A stretch of DNA of 64,000 bases from Manis javanica (taxonomy: Eukaryota > Chordata > Mammalia > Pholidota > Manidae). Below are positions 59,530 to 64,000 of the stretch, piece after piece (within the stretch, counting starts at the first letter, position 1; each line of letters starts with the position of its first letter). The stretch spans positions 118,186,991 through 118,250,990 of the forward strand of contig NC_133166.1 of NCBI RefSeq assembly GCF_040802235.1, in the 5' to 3' direction. Below the pieces are notes generated by a model. It did not search any database. It saw only the letters and a program-made list of their open reading frames with translations, and had not been told where the DNA came from. Position numbers and translations under genes: made by a program.

Positions 59530-59690
59530 TCATAAACGCTTCTCCCATTTACTGAGTCCTACTGCATGCTCGGGTGCAGCACCATCTCATTCAACACTCA
59601 CCTCACCTCAAGGATACCCACGTGCAAATGAGGAAACTGAGGCAAAGAGAAGTTAAAGTCACCCGAGGCGAAATCAGGGGCGGGGCCTGG
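59530..59690 (-). mobile_element. MIR-type SINE relic
   Basis: 'atgaggaaactgaggcaaag' is preceded by 'tactgcatgctcgggtgcagc', in antisense MIR order. Confidence 0.65.
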
Positions 59691-60149
59691 ATTTAACATT
59701 GGGCTTGTAATCACAAGCTATGCAGCCTACTCGATTTGAGCCTCTGTAGGCAGGCGCCAAGTTTTGGCTCTGGGCACCCCCAGGAAAGGCCACAGAGGCC
59801 GAACCGCTGACGGAGAACCTTGGAGCGTCACAAGATAAAGAGGCAGCATTGCCCTCCGGAAATGGTCAGTTTAAAACGTTGCCCAGGCGGTAGGGGAGGT
59901 GTTGAACGAGGGCTAACTGGTCAGCAATGCCATTTGGCATAATCCTTCACACAGCTGGGTTGGAGTGCGTTCGTTTCCTGCGCATCCAGGCCAATAAAGG
60001 GCCTTCTAGGCTCGAAACAAGGCGCTAGGTACCGGGAGGGGGAGCAGACGGGGTTATTCTCTAGGAGCGTGGTGACCTAGGTGGAGGAGGGGAGTCATCT
60101 CAGGCCCCAGGACCGAGGCAGGTCATCTCGCCACTTTAGGAAGTGACCC

Positions 60150-60440
60150 GTCCATTCCCAAGCCGCAAGGGGCGTGGGGGGGAGGGGTCACGCCCCCGGT
60201 ACGGAGGTGGCGGGATGGGCAACATCTCGCTAACTATCCCCTCAGCCCCGCGGCCGCCCGCGCACACTTACTTGACTTCACCTCGTCTAAGTTCTGCTCC
60301 GATCCAAGTCCAGCGGCCTCCCTAGCAGAGCCCCTGGCCCGCCCAGGCCCTCGGCTCCGGGTCTCCTGGGCTCACTGCTCGGAGGCAGCAATAAGGCGGT
60401 GCAGCGCGGGCGAAACCTACGATTTTCAAAACTGAAGACT
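60150..60440. promoter_or_regulatory. CpG-rich island over the INCENP promoter and exon 1
   Basis: Many CpG dinucleotides lie in about 290 bp (for example CCGCGGCCGCCCGCGC at about 60248), in contrast to the CpG-poor flanks. This is expected for an unmethylated housekeeping or cell-cycle promoter. Confidence 0.75.
60272..60400 (-). other. INCENP: INCENP noncoding exon 1 (5' UTR)
   Basis: A consensus donor (CAAGTAAGTG) sets the lower edge at 60272; intron 1 starts at 60271. The upper edge (transcription start) is inferred from the CCAAT/CHR cluster immediately beyond it. It contains no ATG that would be needed for the protein. Confidence 0.6.
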
Positions 60441-60491
60441 CGACCAATCCCTAGCAAGTTTGGCCGGGCGACTGTAAAACTCCAAACCAAT
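60404..60491 (-). promoter_or_regulatory. INCENP: INCENP core promoter: two CCAAT boxes, CHR-like and E2F-like motifs
   Basis: On the coding strand two ATTGG (inverted CCAAT) boxes lie at 60491-60487 and 60448-60444. They are followed by TTTGAA at 60430-60425, a match to the cell-cycle homology region, and TTTCGCCCGC at 60413-60404, an E2F-like site. No TATA box is seen. Paired NF-Y boxes followed by a CHR are the hallmark of G2/M genes repressed by DREAM and activated by B-MYB/FOXM1, the class INCENP belongs to by function. Confidence 0.65.
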
Positions 60492-60684
60492 CAGGTAAAA
60501 GGAAGCGCCATACGGGCCACGTACTGGCTACTTGGTTTTAGCAGTCTGCGGGACTAAGAGGCCAGGAAATGAAGCGTTTAAACTTTAACTTGCTCAGCTT
60601 CCGGGAGCGACTGCCCCACGGCCGGGAGAGGAAGTGGCTCGCGGTGGGTTGTGCGCGGGCAGGACCTCGCACGCCAGAACCAGA

Positions 60685-60703
60685 ACTACAAGCCCCAGCA
60701 TGC
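60685..60703 (+). promoter_or_regulatory. ZNF143/Staf-like binding site
   Basis: ACTACAAGCCCCAGCATGC, continuing CACTGCG, closely matches the long ZNF143 promoter motif (ACTACAA..CCCAG.ATGC). It lies about 200 bp upstream of the INCENP core promoter in CpG-containing DNA. It could serve INCENP or a divergent transcript; no gene on the plus strand was recognised. Confidence 0.7.
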
Positions 60704-61089
60704 ACTGCGAAGCCTCCGCGGGCCGTGGGAAGCGTTTGAGGGACCTCTGCGGGGCGCAGCTCGGGCGGTCGGGGTCGTAGGCAAGAGGTCTTGCTCTTCC
60801 CGAGAGCCTTACGCTTTTCAGTTTTCTCCTCCAGACGGAATGATGCCCTTCCGACCTCTGTCATTTTTGAGAAATAAAACGAACAAACAAAAATACGCCT
60901 TGCAAATCGCGGTGGAGTTCGTATTTACGTAGAGCCCCTTTCTCCCCACCCCCTCCCATCTGTCATCTCTTGGGTGACAGCAGCCTGGGTCCCACCTATA
61001 CTAGACACAAGTATTTCTTTGGAATAGTGGTTTTGAACTGGGGAAGTTTTGACTTCTCCGTTCTTCTGACGGATAGTTCATTTGGCGCT

Positions 61090-61265
61090 GTATGAGTATC
61101 TTTTGGATTTTTTGTTTTCATAAAGGATGGTGGTGCTATTGGCATCTACTGGGTAGAGGCCAGCCATGCTGCTGAACACCCTACGGTGCACAGAACACCA
61201 CCCCCACCCAAGAATTATCCAGCCCCAAATGCAAGTATTGCCACGGTTGAGAAACTGCTTTAGAC
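61090..61265 (+). mobile_element. Nonautonomous hAT-type relic
   Basis: 'gctattggcatctactggg', 'ccatgctgctgaacaccctac' and 'caaatgcaagtattgccacg' followed by 'gttgagaaactg' match the family seen at 11205-11480. Confidence 0.6.
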
Positions 61266-61309
61266 TGTCACTTTAATCTGAGTCAGAGTTGGGTCACCTG
61301 TAAAATAGG

Positions 61310-61765
61310 CAGTTAGATCTCAAAGAGGTATTTGTACCTCCATGCTCATTACAGCATTATTCATAACAACTAAGAGGTGGAAGCAACCCAACTGTCCATC
61401 AGTAGATGAACTGACAAATTGTGCATATATATAAGTGGAATATTACTCCACCTTTAAAAGAGAAGAAATCCTGTCATCTGCTACAACTTGAATGAACTTT
61501 GAGGACGTTATGCTAGGTGAAATAAGCTACTCACAGAAAGACAAATACTGCATGGTTCTTTTTATATGAGGTATCTAATGCAGTCAAATTCTTAGAAACA
61601 AAGTTGAGTGGTGGTTGCCAGGGACTGAGAAGACAGAAAGGGGGGCTGTTCAGTAAACAGGTTTTGGTTTTGCAAGATTAAAAGTTCCAGAGATGTGGAA
61701 TTGGTTAAAATGGTAAACTGTATGTTATGTGTTATGTTTTGACCACAATTTAAAATAAAGTTCAG
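61310..61765 (+). mobile_element. Old L1 3' end
   Basis: 'acagcattattcataacaac', 'gaggtggaagcaacccaac', 'gaggacgttatgctaggtg' and 'aataagctactcacagaaag' give ORF2 end and 3' UTR order in sense. It is diverged and truncated. Confidence 0.88.
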
Positions 61766-62204
61766 CTGGATCATCTCTTTAGTTCCTACTTTTCTGTGGC
61801 ATTGCTTTATTTTGAACTTTCTATCCCTCTTGATGGAATGGACTGAGTTCTTCTCTAGTTCCATTGTGTCCTTTCCCAGGGGAACAGTACTACTGGCACC
61901 CACCCACCCTGCTCCCCACCCCATCCCACCCTGCTCCAGCCACCACAGACCAATTCTTTGTTGGCCTCAAATCTCTCTTTAGTTTTCTCAGAGATGAGAA
62001 AACTACTCTGCCTCAGTTTCATCCCCCCAAATCATGCTTAACTTAGGGGCATGAACATGGAAGGATGGCCTGAAATGAGGAGAAATCTTACTCCATGGAC
62101 CCATTCCTAGAGGCCTGTGTTTACTCTGGACACTGACCTACTGGAGTTCAACCTAGGCAAGAACAACCGTAGTATAAGCTGGACCCTATCTCTAAGCTGC
62201 CCTG

Positions 62205-62370
62205 AATGCCCATTCTGTGACAGTCCTTGTTCTGGGCACTTTTCCATGCCATTATCTCCTCACAACAAGCCATAAGGCATTATCTCTACTTTAACTGATG
62301 AAAAAGAAGGATAAGTAACCTGTCAAGACATCATAGTTGAAGAACTGGAATCAAATGTCACACTTCTAAA
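62205..62370 (-). mobile_element. MIR-type SINE relic
   Basis: 'ccttgttctgggcacttttcc', 'cctcacaacaagccataag' and 'gaagaactggaatcaaatg' follow the antisense MIR order. Confidence 0.7.
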
Positions 62371-62534
62371 AGAGCTTGCCTCCTCCTTAGGAAGAATTAT
62401 TTAAGGGAAGATGTGAGAAAAGAGATTTATTTAACTGCCTTCATATAACAAAGGCTAGCCTGCAGAAAAAGGAATTCATTACACTTGCTCATGGGCTGAT
62501 ATCATTTTTGGAAGTACTCATCTGTGTGAAAAGA

Positions 62535-64000
62535 TACTTCAATACAGCAAAGTTGCAGGATACAAAATTAACACACAGAAATCTGTGGCTTTCCTATACA
62601 CTAACAATGAACCAATACAAAAAATCAGGAAAACAATTCCATTCACAATTACATCAAAAAGAATAAAATACCTAGGAATAAACCTAACCAAAGAAGTGAA
62701 AGACCTATACCCTGAAAACTGTAAGACACTCTTAAGAGAAATTAAAGAGGACACTAACAAATGGAAACTCATCCAATGCTCCTGGCTAGGAAGAATTAAT
62801 ATCGTCAAAATGGCCATCCTGCCCAAAGCAATATACAGATTGGATGCAATCCCTATCAAATTACCAACAGCATTCTTCAACGAACTGGAACAAATAGTAC
62901 AAAAATTCATATGGAAACACCAAAGACCCTGAGTAGCCAAAGCAATCCTGAGAAGGAAGAATAAAGTTGGGGGTGGGAGGGATCTCGCTCCCCAACTTCA
63001 AGCTCTACTACAAAGCCACAGTAATCAAGACAATTTGGTACTGGCACAAGAACAGAGCCACAGACCAGTGGAACAGAATAGAGACTCCAGACATTAACCC
63101 AAACATATATGGTCAATTAATATATGATAAAGGAGCCATGGACATACAATGGGGAAATGACAGTCTCTTCAACAGATGGTGCTGGCAAAACTGGACAGCT
63201 ACATGTAAGAGAATGAAACTGGATCACTGTCTAACCCCATACACAAAAGTAAATTCTAAATGGATCAAAGACTTGAATGTAAGTCATGAAACCATAAAAC
63301 TCTTAGAAAAAAACATAGGCAAAAATCTCTTGGACATAAACATGAGAGACTTCTTCATGAACATATCTCCCCGGGCAAGGGAAACAAAAGCAAAAATGAA
63401 CAAGTGGGACTACATCAAGCTGAAAAGCTTCTGTACAGCAAAGGACACCATCAATAGAACAAAAACATACCCTACAGTATGGGAGAATATATTCATAAAT
63501 GACAGATCCGATAAAGGCTTGACATCCAAAATATATAAAGAGCTCACACACCTCAACAAACAAAAAGCAAATAATCCAATTAAAAAATGGGCAGAGGAGC
63601 TGAACGGACAGTTCTCCAAAGAAATTCAGATGGCCAACAGACACATGAAAAGATGCTCCACATCACTAGTTATCAGGGAAATGCAAATTAAAACCACAAT
63701 GAGATATCACCTCACACCAGTAAGGATGGCTACCATTCAAAAGACAAACAACAACAAATGTTGGCGAGGTTGTGGAGAAAGGGGAACCCTCATACACTGC
63801 TGGTGGGAATGTAAATTAGTTCAACCACTACAGAAAGCAGTATGGAGGTTCCTCAAAAAGCTCAAAATAGAAATACCGTTTGACCCAGGAATTCCACTCC
63901 TAGGAATTTACCCTAAGAATGCAGCAGCCCAGTCTGAAAAAGACAAATGCACGCCTATGTTTATCGCAGCACTATTTACAATAGCCAAGAAATGGAAGCA
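62535..64000 (+). mobile_element. Young L1 ORF2, 5'-truncated, continues past the window end
   Basis: It begins in late reverse transcriptase sequence ('gcaaagttgcaggatacaaa'). An open stretch reads [18 protein letters not shown] and [20 protein letters not shown], then meets TGA at 62930-62932, where a related copy would have CGA (Arg). A small insertion in the G-run near 62970 shifts the frame. Later coding blocks (for example [16 protein letters not shown], 63398 on) are still readable. It is inactive as it stands. Nucleotide similarity to 56752-57400 is very high. Confidence 0.92.

Larger units (their letters stand above)
56025..60271 (-). other. INCENP intron 1
   Basis: 4,247 bp. It holds a young L1 (56752-57963), an L2 3' end (about 58440-58715) and a MIR (about 59530-59690). 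Toward 60150-60271 it becomes CpG-rich with GC-box-like GGGGCGTGG and CACGCCCCC motifs, continuous with the promoter. Confidence 0.85.
60940..62534. other. Region upstream of INCENP, repeats only
   Basis: It contains a hAT-derived relic, an old L1 3' end and a MIR, listed separately. No exon recognised. Confidence 0.5.

Overview
The window is nuclear DNA from a placental mammal: long introns with GT-AG splice sites, a CpG-rich promoter, L1, L2, MIR, hAT and LTR repeats, and one multi-exon vertebrate gene. I saw no Alu, B1/B2, CanSINE, ruminant or equine tRNA-SINE. The young repeats are all one L1 family whose 5' end carries an AAGATGGCGGCG-type start. That fits a laurasiatherian with little recent SINE activity, such as a pangolin, but the species is inference.

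The right half (about 33.0-60.5 kb) is a complete INCENP gene (inner centromere protein) on the minus strand. A noncoding first exon in a CpG-rich promoter is followed by 18 coding exons. All join in frame at GT-AG sites and give 2,643 nt including the stop, an 880-residue protein. The survivin/borealin-binding N-terminus, Cdk1 site Thr59, charged single-alpha-helix region, IN-box and TSS motif are all present. Differences from the human protein, as I remember it, are a collapsed REQER array, a 13-alanine run and a 4-residue microexon. The introns hold an internally deleted L1, a decayed Charlie-type hAT transposase, an MLT1-like LTR, L2 and MIR copies and small tandem duplications.

The left half (1-33 kb) is the flank downstream of INCENP. 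In human this position holds the secretoglobin cluster (SCGB1D1, SCGB2A1 and so on). Two relics lie here on the expected strand and in the expected order: an SCGB1D-like first exon (12.3 kb) and an SCGB2A-like first and second exon (6.9 and 6.3 kb). Both have GTG where the start ATG should be, and the 2A relic has no cysteine left in exon 2, so both look like pseudogenes. A diverged duplicated block of about 1.1 kb (0.5-1.56 kb and 14.7-15.8 kb) brackets the pair and may mark a tandem duplication unit of the cluster. The rest is L1 layers, a solo class II-like LTR with a 6-bp target duplication, an exact 70-bp repeat and unremarkable intergenic DNA.

The extreme right (60.6-64 kb) holds a ZNF143/Staf-like site upstream of INCENP, old repeats and the start of a young L1 that runs off the window. 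No prokaryotic system, CRISPR array, rRNA or tRNA gene was seen.
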